Assembly (NCBI GenBank): GCA_029939535.1
Contig: JAOZST010000018.1
Span: 1 to 33,544, forward strand
Length of the DNA: 33,544 bases
From: NBML01 sp029939535
GTDB lineage: Bacteria; Desulfobacterota; Desulfobacteria; Desulfobacterales; Desulfobacteraceae
Reading direction: 5' to 3'
Under the pieces are notes generated by a model, which had not been told where the DNA came from, did not search any database, and saw only the letters and a list, made by a program, of their open reading frames with translations. Below, in pieces: positions 1 through 7,389 of the stretch. The first letter of the stretch is position 1, and each line of letters begins with the position of its first letter. The position numbers were made by a program, and so were the translations under genes.

Positions 1-283
1 TGTTCAATCCATCATAAAAATTGTTTATGGTATAGTATGCCAAATTATTATCTCATATTGTATTGCGTTTGTCTGCAGTTATTTTTCGAAAACTCAAGTA
101 TATAAGTAAAATTAAAACCTGATACCAGAAAACCAAAGGAAATTACAAGAGAAAAATGCCTGTTTTTTATTTTATATTGGGAAAAATTTATATGGACAAA
201 AAAGTCCTAATTTTCAGGTAAATTTTTATTGAAGGATAACAAAGAATGGCGTAGTATCAATCAAAATAAATTCAGGAGAAAAT
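1..283. other. AT-rich upstream region of the methyltransferase operon
   Basis: No gene is recognisable here. The stretch is very AT-rich, and I found no convincing paired -35/-10 promoter; a TATAGT hexamer at 31-36 lacks a partner. A good Shine-Dalgarno sequence, AGGAG at 274-278, precedes the first gene. The operon promoter may lie here or beyond the window edge. Confidence 0.4.
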
Positions 284-1372
284 ATGACTGATTATAATGG
301 AAAATATTTCAAGTTTCAGGAAGCATTTCAATGGGTTGCAGATGCTGCCAAAGGGATACCCAGACGGGTTCCCATTTACGCCCAATTGTGCGAATTAATT
401 CCAGGTGAGATGGGCAAAAAAGCAACCCAGGTATTCCAGGACCCAGAACTTCTTAATGTGGGTACCTTCACCATATGTGAGAAATATGGAATTGATGTTC
501 CTTCTGTGGATTTTGACACCTATAATATCGAGGCCGAAGCCCTGGGTCAGAAATTAATTTTCCACGATGACATCATGCCGGATATTGACCGGGCCCATCC
601 CTTAATCCGGGATGAAAAAGACATTGGAAAAATCATCACCCCTGACTTTGACAGGGCAGGCCGATGTTCCTTTGTTGTTGAGGTTTATAAAATTTTTGAG
701 AAGCTTACCGGTGTGAATGCAAGCATGGCCTTTTGTGCCCCATTCAGCCTTGCCGCCAATATAAGGGGCATTGAGAACCTTGTGCTGGACATGTGCATGA
801 GACCTGAATTTGCCCATGAACTCATGACCCGGGTAACGGATGAGCTGCTCATTCCATGGCTTGAATATCTGCAGGGAAAATTTCCCAATACCCCGGCCCT
901 GGTGGGGGCAGATGCCCTGGCCTCCCTTCCCATAGTAAATATAAAATTAATGGATGAGTTTATAGCCCCCTATGTTGAAAGACTCCGAAAAGCCTGTGGT
1001 CCCAATGTGATTGTGCCCAACTGGACAGGGGAAAGGTATGCAAAAAATCCCCGGGAGGTGATGGATATCCGTTTGAGGGTCAATCCCGCTTATGTGGAAG
1101 GCCAGGACCCGGATGTGGAATCCCTGGGACCGGAATTTTATAAAGCATATGCTGAAAAGCATGATATTCCCCTGCTGCTGGGTGTGGGAGCAGTGTTTTT
1201 ACGGACAAGTACTCCCGAGGAAATTTTTAAAAGAGTGAAATTCTATGTCCAGGTTGGAGGGGAAAATGGCCGTCTCTGGATCTATCTCTGCAACATTGAA
1301 CCGGGAACGCCCATGGAAAATATAAAGGCAGCTGTAGATGCAGTTCATGAATTTGGGACCTATACAGATTAA
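284..1372 (+). CDS. Uroporphyrinogen decarboxylase-fold (MtaA/MtbA-like) methyltransferase family protein
   Basis: This 362-residue protein belongs to the URO-D superfamily, which includes uroporphyrinogen decarboxylase and the MtaA/MtbA enzymes that move methyl groups between corrinoid proteins and a thiol such as coenzyme M. The assignment rests on length, the overall pattern and the C-terminal block CNIEPGTPMENIKAAVDA (from Cys336), which matches the conserved end of the MtaA family. The zinc-binding His-x-Cys of MtaA, usually seen as HICG, is replaced by Asn246-Trp-Thr-Gly; only the distal Cys336 remains. It is therefore probably not a normal zinc thiol methyltransferase. The start has AGGAG 5 nt upstream. 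The MttB-family gene follows after 17 nt, so the two are almost certainly cotranscribed and act in one methyl-transfer pathway. The family is clear; the substrate is unknown. Confidence 0.85.
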   Translation: MTDYNGKYFKFQEAFQWVADAAKGIPRRVPIYAQLCELIPGEMGKKATQVFQDPELLNVGTFTICEKYGIDVPSVDFDTYNIEAEALGQKLIFHDDIMPDIDRAHPLIRDEKDIGKIITPDFDRAGRCSFVVEVYKIFEKLTGVNASMAFCAPFSLAANIRGIENLVLDMCMRPEFAHELMTRVTDELLIPWLEYLQGKFPNTPALVGADALASLPIVNIKLMDEFIAPYVERLRKACGPNVIVPNWTGERYAKNPREVMDIRLRVNPAYVEGQDPDVESLGPEFYKAYAEKHDIPLLLGVGAVFLRTSTPEEIFKRVKFYVQVGGENGRLWIYLCNIEPGTPMENIKAAVDAVHEFGTYTD

Positions 1373-1389
1373 CAAATAAGGAAAATAAA

Positions 1390-2850
1390 ATGTCAATCAT
1401 GAGAAGTGGTTTAAATTCAATAGAAGGAATGGGACTTAATATTTTGTCCAGGGATGAGCTGGATACAATTCACCATGGAGCCTGCCACATTCTAAAGCAC
1501 ACAGGTGTGCTGGTTGAACTGGAAGAGGCTGCAGAAAGGTTCAGCAGCGCAGGGGCCCTGGTGAAAAAGCAGGGTTCAAACTGGCTGGTTAAAATTCCTG
1601 AATGGATGGTCACAGAAAGCATCTCAAGTGTTGCCAAATCTGTTACCTATTATGGCCGGAATCCCGAAAAAGATTTTTACCTGGAAAAGGGGAATGTGGG
1701 ATTTGGAACCTTTGGGGAGCAGGTCAATCTCATTGATCCTGATACCAGAAAATGTCGGACCACAACAAAGGAAGACTGCAATAATATTTACAGCCTTGTG
1801 GATGCCCTTGATGGACTTGCCTGGTGTCAAAGGGCTGTCTGTCCCGGAGATCAAAAACCAGCTTCCCAGGCTGTACATAATTTCCACTCTTTGATTACAA
1901 AAAACAGCAAGCATATCACCATTGGAATGGTGGACAGGGCAAGTGTGGAAACTATTGTAAAGATGGCTGCCGCAGCTGTTGGCGGTATGGATCAATTGCA
2001 GGAGCGCCCCATCTGCACATGCTCCTGCTGCGTTACCAGTCCCTTAACCCTTGTGACTCAATTCTGCGAAACCCTTATTGCAGCCCTGGAATCGGGCATA
2101 AATGTGGATATCATGGCCATGGCACTTGCCGGGGCAACAGGCCCGGTAACCCTTGGGGGCACAATTGTTCAGACCATTGCCGAACATCTCAGCGGGCTGG
2201 TTCTGTCCCAGATAGTTAGAAAGGGCTCCTGTGTAACCTTTGGTTCCTGCAGCACCATAATGGATCTGAAAACAGGACTGACCTCGGTGGGGGCTCCGGA
2301 ATGGAGCATGGTGGGCACAGCCATTGCCAGGATGGCCCAATATTATGAAATCCCCTGCCGTATCGGTTCCGGGGTAAGTGATTCAAAAATTCCCGATGCC
2401 CAGGCAGGTTATGAATTTACCATGAATGCTTTGCCCATGGCCCTGTCCGGGGCCAATATGGTTTTTGGCGCCGGCGGTCTGGAAGCAGGATTGACCTTTG
2501 ATTACGCCAAATTGATTATGGATCATGAATGCATCAATAATATCCATAAGCTCATCAGCGGAGTAAAAATTGATCATGAATCCATGGTGCTGGATATTAT
2601 TGACGAGGTGGGCCCTGGCGGAACCTATCTTACCCATGCCCATACATTTCAGTACACAAGAAGCCAGTCCCAGGCAGTGGTGTTTGACAGGAAAGCCCGG
2701 GCACAATGGGAGCAGCGCTCCAAGGGGAAAGATATTATTGAAATGGCCTATGAAAAGGCAGGGGAAATTTTAAAGCTTCATAAGCCTTTCCCCCTTCCTG
2801 AAGGGGCCAGGGGAACCATTGATGGCCTGGTGGATGAGTTTGAGGTGTAA
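1390..2850 (+). CDS. Trimethylamine methyltransferase (MttB) superfamily protein, non-pyrrolysine type
   Basis: This 486-residue protein belongs to the MttB/COG5598 superfamily, TIM-barrel enzymes that demethylate quaternary or tertiary amines and pass the methyl group to a corrinoid protein. The diagnostic block GVSDSKIPDAQAGYEFTMNA (about residues 334-353) and the Gly-rich GANMVFGAGGLEAG are clear. The frame has no in-frame TAG and stops with TAA, so it cannot encode pyrrolysine. It resembles the glycine-betaine-type (MtgB-like) branch rather than true trimethylamine methyltransferase. A TAAGGA ribosome site precedes ATG 1390. It follows the URO-D-fold gene by 17 nt and precedes a cobalamin riboswitch unit. 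No corrinoid protein gene (MttC type) lies in the window. Likely substrates are betaine, carnitine, proline betaine or similar; the sequence cannot distinguish these. Confidence 0.9.
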   Translation: MSIMRSGLNSIEGMGLNILSRDELDTIHHGACHILKHTGVLVELEEAAERFSSAGALVKKQGSNWLVKIPEWMVTESISSVAKSVTYYGRNPEKDFYLEKGNVGFGTFGEQVNLIDPDTRKCRTTTKEDCNNIYSLVDALDGLAWCQRAVCPGDQKPASQAVHNFHSLITKNSKHITIGMVDRASVETIVKMAAAAVGGMDQLQERPICTCSCCVTSPLTLVTQFCETLIAALESGINVDIMAMALAGATGPVTLGGTIVQTIAEHLSGLVLSQIVRKGSCVTFGSCSTIMDLKTGLTSVGAPEWSMVGTAIARMAQYYEIPCRIGSGVSDSKIPDAQAGYEFTMNALPMALSGANMVFGAGGLEAGLTFDYAKLIMDHECINNIHKLISGVKIDHESMVLDIIDEVGPGGTYLTHAHTFQYTRSQSQAVVFDRKARAQWEQRSKGKDIIEMAYEKAGEILKLHKPFPLPEGARGTIDGLVDEFEV

Positions 2851-2900
2851 ACAAACAAAACCAGGCCACTGCTGAGTAATTTAGTATTATATAAAAAACG

Positions 2901-2930
2901 TTGACAAGATTGTTACGAAAGCTGTAATAG
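2901..2930 (+). promoter_or_regulatory. Probable sigma-70 promoter of the cbiK-porin unit
   Basis: There is a perfect TTGACA at 2901-2906. A TGTAAT hexamer follows at 2923-2928 with a 16-nt spacer (TAATAG at 2925-2930 would give 18). Transcription would begin a few bases before the riboswitch aptamer, the expected arrangement. Confidence 0.6.
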
Positions 2931-2942
2931 TATTTCATATCG

Positions 2943-3110
2943 TTCAGGTGCCGAATAAGGCAGAATAGGGAATCCTGTTAGAATCAGGAACGGGCCCGCC
3001 GCTGTGTTTGGTTACGAAAACTGCAATATGCCACTGTCAATTATAAAATTGATGGGAAGGCGCAGTGATTAGGATGAACCAAAAGTCAGAAGACCTGCCT
3101 GGATGAATTT
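2943..3110 (+). promoter_or_regulatory. Cobalamin riboswitch (B12 element)
   Basis: Conserved blocks of the adenosylcobalamin aptamer are present in order. These are the opening CAGGTGCC (2946-2953), AATAGGGAATC, GGAACGGGCCCGCCGCTGT (from 2987), GCCACTG (3030-3036), GGGAAGGCG (3054-3062), AGGATGAACC (3071-3080) and the closing B12 box AGTCAGAAGACCTGCCTG (from 3084). The opening and closing segments can pair as P1. An intrinsic terminator follows 55 nt later, so control is most likely by premature termination when cobalamin is bound, upstream of cbiK and the porin gene. Confidence 0.93.
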
Positions 3111-3164
3111 GATACCCTACGTGGAAAATAGGGTTAAAAATATACCGTGGTGAAGAAAAGGGAT

Positions 3165-3207
3165 ACCCCGGATTGATTGAACAAATCGATCTGGGGTTTT
3201 TTGTTTT
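3165..3207 (+). terminator. Intrinsic terminator of the riboswitch expression platform
   Basis: The left arm at 3165-3178 (ACCCCGGATTGATT) pairs with 3184-3197 over 14 bp, including two G-U pairs, around a GAACA loop. A T-rich tract (TTTTTTGTTTT) follows to 3207. Its place between aptamer and cbiK makes it the off-state structure. An antiterminator partner probably lies in 3110-3160, but I did not resolve it. Confidence 0.85.
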
Positions 3208-3257
3208 AATACCACACCGTTTATTTTGTGAAAAAAAACTATATTCATTACATGTAT

Positions 3258-3279
3258 CCACCTTCCTTCGGCCAGGTGG
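3258..3279 (+). other. Small leader hairpin upstream of cbiK
   Basis: CCACCT at 3258-3263 can pair with AGGTGG at 3274-3279 around a 10-nt loop. It lies in the 117-nt stretch between the terminator and the cbiK start. There is no T-tract, so it is not a terminator. It may affect mRNA stability or be chance. Confidence 0.25.
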
Positions 3280-3324
3280 CTTGAAGGATATTATTTAAAA
3301 ACAAAAAAGAAAGGTTTATTCATC

Positions 3325-4212
3325 ATGATTAAAAAATTTAAACATGCAGTTCTTCTAACTCTTGTCACCGCTCTGACCCTTGTTTATGCGGGTAATGTCT
3401 CTGCCGGCCACCACGGTGGAAAAAAAGAAAAAAAGACCGGTATTCTGCTGGTGGCCTTTGGATCAAGTGAAGCCAGCGCCCAAGTTTCCTTTGAAAACAT
3501 CTCCAGAAAAACTAAACTCGCCTATCCGAAAACTCCCATCGTCTGGGCCTACACCTCCCACATTATTCGCCACAAGCTGGCCAAACAGGGAAAAATTCTG
3601 AACTCACCTGAAATGGCGTTATCCAAAATGGCTGACCAGGGATTTACCCATGTAGCCGTGCAGAGCCTTCATACAATCGGCGGTGCCGAATACCATGATC
3701 TGAGAAAAATTGTGAGCGGCTTCAAAGCCATGGGTACTTTTGAAAAAATCATCCTTGGCTATCCCCTTATGTCCACCCAGGAAGACATGAAACGGGTAAA
3801 GGCCGCTGTTCTTAAAAACATCCCGGCAGCACGGGGAAAAAACGAGGCCATTGTTCTCATGGGTCACGGCACTCACCATCCGTCCAATGCCTTTTATGCA
3901 GCTTTGATGTTCCAGCTCCAACTTGCGGACCCCAATATTTTTATCGGTACTGTTGAAGGATATCCAGAAGTAAAAGACATCATAGATTGGCTCCAGGCTA
4001 AAAAGATTAAAAAAGCATGGCTTATGCCCTTTATGTCAGTAGCTGGCGACCATGCCAAAAATGATATGGCTGGTGATGAAGAAGATTCCTGGAAATCCAT
4101 CTTCACTGCAGCGGGTATCAAGTGCGAAACCGTTCTTAAAGGTACTGCAGAATATGATGACTTCGTCGACATCTGGGTAGACCACATTAACGGTCCTCTC
4201 AGCCATTTTTAA
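3325..4212 (+). CDS. cbiK: Periplasmic sirohydrochlorin cobaltochelatase CbiK (CbiKp type)
   Basis: CbiK inserts Co2+ into sirohydrochlorin early in anaerobic cobalamin synthesis. The mature region shows the class II chelatase fold: a GILLVAFGSS start, an MGHGTHHP block and a SVAGDHAKND block. His181 and His243 are 62 residues apart, the same spacing as the catalytic pair His145/His207 of Salmonella CbiK. The N terminus is a Sec signal peptide: basic MIKKFKH, a hydrophobic core and a probable cut after Ala27 (VSA). The 295-residue protein should therefore be periplasmic, as reported for CbiKp of Desulfovibrio. The mature N terminus begins with a His-Lys-rich stretch. A GAAAGG ribosome site lies about 10 nt before the ATG. 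It is riboswitch-controlled and followed after 37 nt by the porin gene. Confidence 0.93.
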   Translation: MIKKFKHAVLLTLVTALTLVYAGNVSAGHHGGKKEKKTGILLVAFGSSEASAQVSFENISRKTKLAYPKTPIVWAYTSHIIRHKLAKQGKILNSPEMALSKMADQGFTHVAVQSLHTIGGAEYHDLRKIVSGFKAMGTFEKIILGYPLMSTQEDMKRVKAAVLKNIPAARGKNEAIVLMGHGTHHPSNAFYAALMFQLQLADPNIFIGTVEGYPEVKDIIDWLQAKKIKKAWLMPFMSVAGDHAKNDMAGDEEDSWKSIFTAAGIKCETVLKGTAEYDDFVDIWVDHINGPLSHF

Positions 4213-4249
4213 CTATAATTTTAAAACTAAAATATATAAAAAGGAAAAG

Positions 4250-5455
4250 ATGAAAACTTTAAAATTATTTATTCTCTGTATTTTTTGTGCCCTGCTGATC
4301 CAGACTATGATCCTGCCCCAGGTGTTTGCAGGAGTATCCGGTATGGAAAAACGAATTCTCAAAATTGAGAAGGCTCTTGGGCTCAACGCAAACACAGGTC
4401 TTTCTATTGAAGACAGGGTGGCTGCCATTGAAAAAAAAATGGCTGAACCTGAAGAATCCTCAGACCCAGAAGCTCCGGGAGGCTCCCTGGGAGCAATTTC
4501 CGAGTGGGTTATCCTTTCCGGAAGTATTGAAGTGGAGGCCGGTTTTGAATCATCGGATGTGAACGATACGAACAACAGTGATGTTAGTCTGGCCACAGCT
4601 GAACTGGGCATCGAAGCTTCTCCCCAGGACTGGCTAACCGGGTTCATGCTAATTAAATGGGAAGATGAGGATAACGAGATGATTGTTGACGAGGCCCACA
4701 TCACCCTGGGATCGACAGATGAAATTCCTTATTATTTTTCAGCTGGCAAAATTTATGTTCCTTTCGGCCAGTTTGAAACCATGATGATTTCAGATCCCAT
4801 AACCCTGGATATAGCTGAAACTGTAGACAATACAATAGAGGTCGGATTTGAAATGAAGGGGATACGGGGTGCGGTATATGCCTTTAACGGTGAAGCTGAA
4901 GAGGCGATTGACAATGATGATACCATCGATATTTTCGGTGTTTCTTTAGGATATGCCCTGGAAACTGATAAATTTTCTTTTGATCTGGGCCTGGACTTGA
5001 TTAATAATATCCTTGAGTCCGGTGGGCTGCGAGATGTATATGATGATAACGGCTGGGCAGCAACACTTGATGACCAGGTTCCCGGATTTGCCATCCATGC
5101 ACTGGCCACTTTCGGTCCAGTCTGTCTGATGGGCGAATATATTACCATGACTGATGATGTCAAGGCATTAGGTGGTACCAGAATTTTCGAAGAGGTAAGT
5201 GCCTATTCCCTTGAAATCGGGTATACATTTGAAGTGTCCGGATTTGAAACTACCCTGGCCATAGGATACCAGGCCAGCAACAACGCAGCAGATATCCTGC
5301 CGGAATCAAAATTTCTTACTTCAATAGGCGTGGGGCTTACGGACAATCTTTCCCTGGGACTTGAGTATTCTACTGCTGAAAACAATGCTGTTGCAGAGGG
5401 TGGTGATGGTGACGAAATCGATACCATTACCACCCAACTGGCATTGGAATTCTAA
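4250..5455 (+). CDS. LbtU-family outer-membrane porin, candidate corrinoid/cobalt or tetrapyrrole channel
   Basis: The 401-residue protein has a signal peptide (MKTLKLFILC..., probable cut after Ala27 in VFA) and a short coiled-coil-like segment (about 30-65, MEKRILKIEKALG and IEDRVAAIEKKM). An acidic linker follows, then about 320 residues of alternating amphipathic strands ending in Phe (LALEF), as in outer-membrane beta-barrels. Coil plus barrel fits the LbtU siderophore-porin family known from Legionella and common in sulfate reducers. The barrel is strongly acidic, with few Lys/Arg residues, which could favour cationic cargo. It shares the B12 riboswitch transcript with cbiK (37 nt apart, AAGGAA ribosome site), so its cargo is more likely cobalt, corrinoid or a tetrapyrrole than an iron siderophore. 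That cargo is inference. Confidence 0.72.
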   Translation: MKTLKLFILCIFCALLIQTMILPQVFAGVSGMEKRILKIEKALGLNANTGLSIEDRVAAIEKKMAEPEESSDPEAPGGSLGAISEWVILSGSIEVEAGFESSDVNDTNNSDVSLATAELGIEASPQDWLTGFMLIKWEDEDNEMIVDEAHITLGSTDEIPYYFSAGKIYVPFGQFETMMISDPITLDIAETVDNTIEVGFEMKGIRGAVYAFNGEAEEAIDNDDTIDIFGVSLGYALETDKFSFDLGLDLINNILESGGLRDVYDDNGWAATLDDQVPGFAIHALATFGPVCLMGEYITMTDDVKALGGTRIFEEVSAYSLEIGYTFEVSGFETTLAIGYQASNNAADILPESKFLTSIGVGLTDNLSLGLEYSTAENNAVAEGGDGDEIDTITTQLALEF

Positions 5456-5516
5456 ACTTGATGACGTCTTAAAAAACTCTAATAAGGTGATGACTTTTGC
5501 TTATTTAAGGATTTGA

Positions 5517-5547
5517 GGAGCTGGAAGCATTTTCCAGCTCCATTTTT
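5517..5547 (+). terminator. Intrinsic terminator after the porin gene
   Basis: A perfect 10-bp stem, GGAGCTGGAA (5517-5526) with 5532-5541, surrounds a GCATT loop and is followed by ATTTTT. It ends the + strand cbiK-porin transcript and overlaps the stop codon of the convergent cobJ. The reverse strand lacks a good T-tract, so it is mainly a + strand terminator. Confidence 0.88.
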
Positions 5548-6424
5548 AATCCATTGTGTATTTTTCTGAATACCCTCTCGGTGTGTACATGAACTCCCGG
5601 TACCTGGCGGACTGAGTGCTTCCGATAAAGACAGTTGTCAGCATGTCAACATCCGCGTCAGCAAGTTCTGGAAGGGATACAACATGGACATCCTGGGACT
5701 TTCGCATGGCATTCTTCACGATACCCACCGGGGTGTTTTGGTCCCTGTACTTCAGCGCAATCTCCATTGTTTTTCTAAGCTGCCAGTCACGTTTTTTGCT
5801 TTTGGGATTGAAAATAACCATGACAAAATCGGCTTTTGCTGCATATTCAATGCGTTTTTCTATGATTTTCCAGGGTGTTAGAAGATCACTCAGGCTGATG
5901 CATGCAAAATCGTGGGTAAGCGGGGCACCCAGGAGCGATGCACCCGAAGACAGAGCTGGAATGCCCGGTACGACTTCCACTCTTAATGCTTGTTCATTGC
6001 TTCTTTCCTTATGCGGGCTGAAGACAGAAAGCTGCCTCTCCTTGCATATTTCAAGCGCCAGGCCGGCCATGGCATAAATTCCGGGATCACCACTTGACAC
6101 AATGGCACAGGATTTTCCGGACAATGCTGTATCAATGGCAGCCTTAACCCTGTCAACTTCCTTTTTCATGGCTGTTGCGATGATGCTTTTATCTGCAAGC
6201 AGCTCTCTGATCAAATCGATATAGGTTGTGTAGCCTGCCACGGTGCTCACCTCTTTAAGAACAGACAGGGCGCGGGTCGACATATGATCGGGGCTGCCCG
6301 GTCCTATGCCGACAATATAGAGAGATCTGTTATTCGGGCCACTGCCAGTGTTACATTTTTTGTTTTCTGCTTCTCCACAATCAGTTCCCCGTTTGCTGCT
6401 GCCAGAATTGCTGCTGCTTCGCAT
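5546..6424 (-). CDS. cobJ: Precorrin-3B/cobalt-factor III C17-methyltransferase (CobJ/CbiH)
   Basis: CobJ/CbiH methylates C17 and drives ring contraction using S-adenosylmethionine. The tetrapyrrole methylase fold starts at about residue 33 (LYIVGIGPGSPD), with the SSGDPGIYAMAG loop near 110-121 and VVPGIPALSSGASLLGAPL near 151-169. The first ATG (6424) gives 292 residues with a 32-residue Ser/Lys-rich, non-homologous N-terminal extension. It is preceded by AGGAG (6435-6439, 10 nt away). No ATG, GTG or TTG lies between it and the catalytic domain, so the gene overlaps the end of cbiG by 121 nt in the -1 frame. CbiG-CobJ fusions exist in other bacteria, and a possible -1 slippery heptamer sits in the overlap (see findings). 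It is the last gene of the long cbi operon. Confidence 0.93.
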   Translation of the reverse strand: MRSSSNSGSSKRGTDCGEAENKKCNTGSGPNNRSLYIVGIGPGSPDHMSTRALSVLKEVSTVAGYTTYIDLIRELLADKSIIATAMKKEVDRVKAAIDTALSGKSCAIVSSGDPGIYAMAGLALEICKERQLSVFSPHKERSNEQALRVEVVPGIPALSSGASLLGAPLTHDFACISLSDLLTPWKIIEKRIEYAAKADFVMVIFNPKSKKRDWQLRKTMEIALKYRDQNTPVGIVKNAMRKSQDVHVVSLPELADADVDMLTTVFIGSTQSARYREFMYTPRGYSEKYTMD

Positions 6425-7389
6425 ACGCTTTTTGCTCCTGTATGTTTTTTTACGATTTGAGAAATATTTTTTACATTTTTAACAGTATCAAGTTCCCGGT
6501 TTTTAAAAAAAACAACAGGAACATTCAGGGATTCTGCGACTCGTAAAATCCCTTCTTCGTCCTTTTTTATATCAATGGTTGCGATGTGCCGAATAGACAG
6601 TAATGAAAGTGATTTTTGCAAAAACACATCCTTTAAAAGACCCAGGATTTCAGATTCTGATGCCCCCCTGTTACAGCCGATGCCAACACAAAGAGTTACT
6701 GGCCGTAACCTCAGACAATTATCATCATCATGAATACAATCGTCAATGATAACACGATAATTGCACTCTACCAGGTCACCTGAAAAATGATCTGGAAAGC
6801 TCCCGGAATCATCAGAAGAATCAGAAAGGTCAGGCAAAAGGTAGAAAGGATCATGAAATCGGATTTTTTCTTTTTCCAGAAAAGCCATGTTTATTTTTTT
6901 GATCATTTCTGGATTTTCAATCCTGAGTCCTTTTTCCTGTGCCATCATATCAATGGCTGGAACCTGGTTTGCATCGGTGGCTGTTGATATGACAGGTTCT
7001 GCACCTGTCAGGTCTGCAATTTCCAGTGCCAGCCGGTTTGCCCCTCCAAGATGGCCTGATAAAAGTGAGATGACGTACTGCCCGGTATCATCCATGGAAA
7101 CCACAGCCGGGTCAATGGTTTTATGCCTGATATGATCGGCAATCATCCGGATGACAATACCTGTGGCCATAATAAAGAGGTGACACGGATATCTGTTGAA
7201 ATTTTCTTTCACACACTCCCTTAGGGATGTAAAGGAGACATCACAGATGTCATCATCAAACCGGTTTGAAACAAAAAAAACACCATCTTTTTTTTTCTGC
7301 TTCAACTTTTTAGAAAGGGCTAATCCACCCCGGGTCAATACCCAGACAGCTGTTTTATTTTCTGTATTCATGGGTAAAGGATTTATCAT
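6304..7389 (-). CDS. cbiG: Cobalt-precorrin-5A hydrolase CbiG
   Basis: CbiG opens the delta-lactone ring of cobalt-precorrin-5A and releases acetaldehyde, a step unique to the anaerobic pathway. The N-terminal and central domains contain MATGIVIRMIADHIRHKTID and LLSGHLGGANRLA (about 73-121). The C-terminal domain contains LCVGIGCNRGAS, which is highly typical of CbiG. The protein ends naturally with a VTLAVAR strand plus eight residues. The 361-residue frame overlaps cobM by 35 nt. An alternative start at Met7 (7371) is possible, and neither codon has a strong ribosome site, so the start is uncertain. It is followed by cobJ with a 121-nt overlap. Confidence 0.94.
   Translation of the reverse strand: MINPLPMNTENKTAVWVLTRGGLALSKKLKQKKKDGVFFVSNRFDDDICDVSFTSLRECVKENFNRYPCHLFIMATGIVIRMIADHIRHKTIDPAVVSMDDTGQYVISLLSGHLGGANRLALEIADLTGAEPVISTATDANQVPAIDMMAQEKGLRIENPEMIKKINMAFLEKEKIRFHDPFYLLPDLSDSSDDSGSFPDHFSGDLVECNYRVIIDDCIHDDDNCLRLRPVTLCVGIGCNRGASESEILGLLKDVFLQKSLSLLSIRHIATIDIKKDEEGILRVAESLNVPVVFFKNRELDTVKNVKNISQIVKKHTGAKSVCEAAAILAAANGELIVEKQKTKNVTLAVARITDLSILSA
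6355..6361 (-). other. Candidate -1 frameshift heptamer (A AAA AAT) in the cbiG-cobJ overlap
   Basis: On the minus strand A AAA AAT occurs exactly in the X XXY YYZ phase of cbiG (codons AAA 6360-6358 and AAT 6357-6355). A -1 slip enters the cobJ frame. A GGAG lies 11 nt upstream and a weak 4-bp hairpin (CACT/AGTG) lies just downstream. The geometry is dnaX-like, but function is unproven. Confidence 0.3.
6435..6439 (-). promoter_or_regulatory. Ribosome binding site that fixes the cobJ start
   Basis: AGGAG on the minus strand ends 10 nt before ATG 6424, inside the cbiG coding region. It supports independent or coupled initiation of cobJ at this codon. Confidence 0.55.

Noticed and set aside
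1390..2850. Pyrrolysine-encoding mttB
   Set aside because: There is no in-frame TAG anywhere, and the gene ends with TAA, so it belongs to the pyrrolysine-free branch.
5517..5547. Bidirectional terminator between porin and cobJ
   Set aside because: The stem is shared, but the minus-strand side lacks a T-tract and the stem lies after the cobJ stop only by overlap, so it was called for the + strand only.
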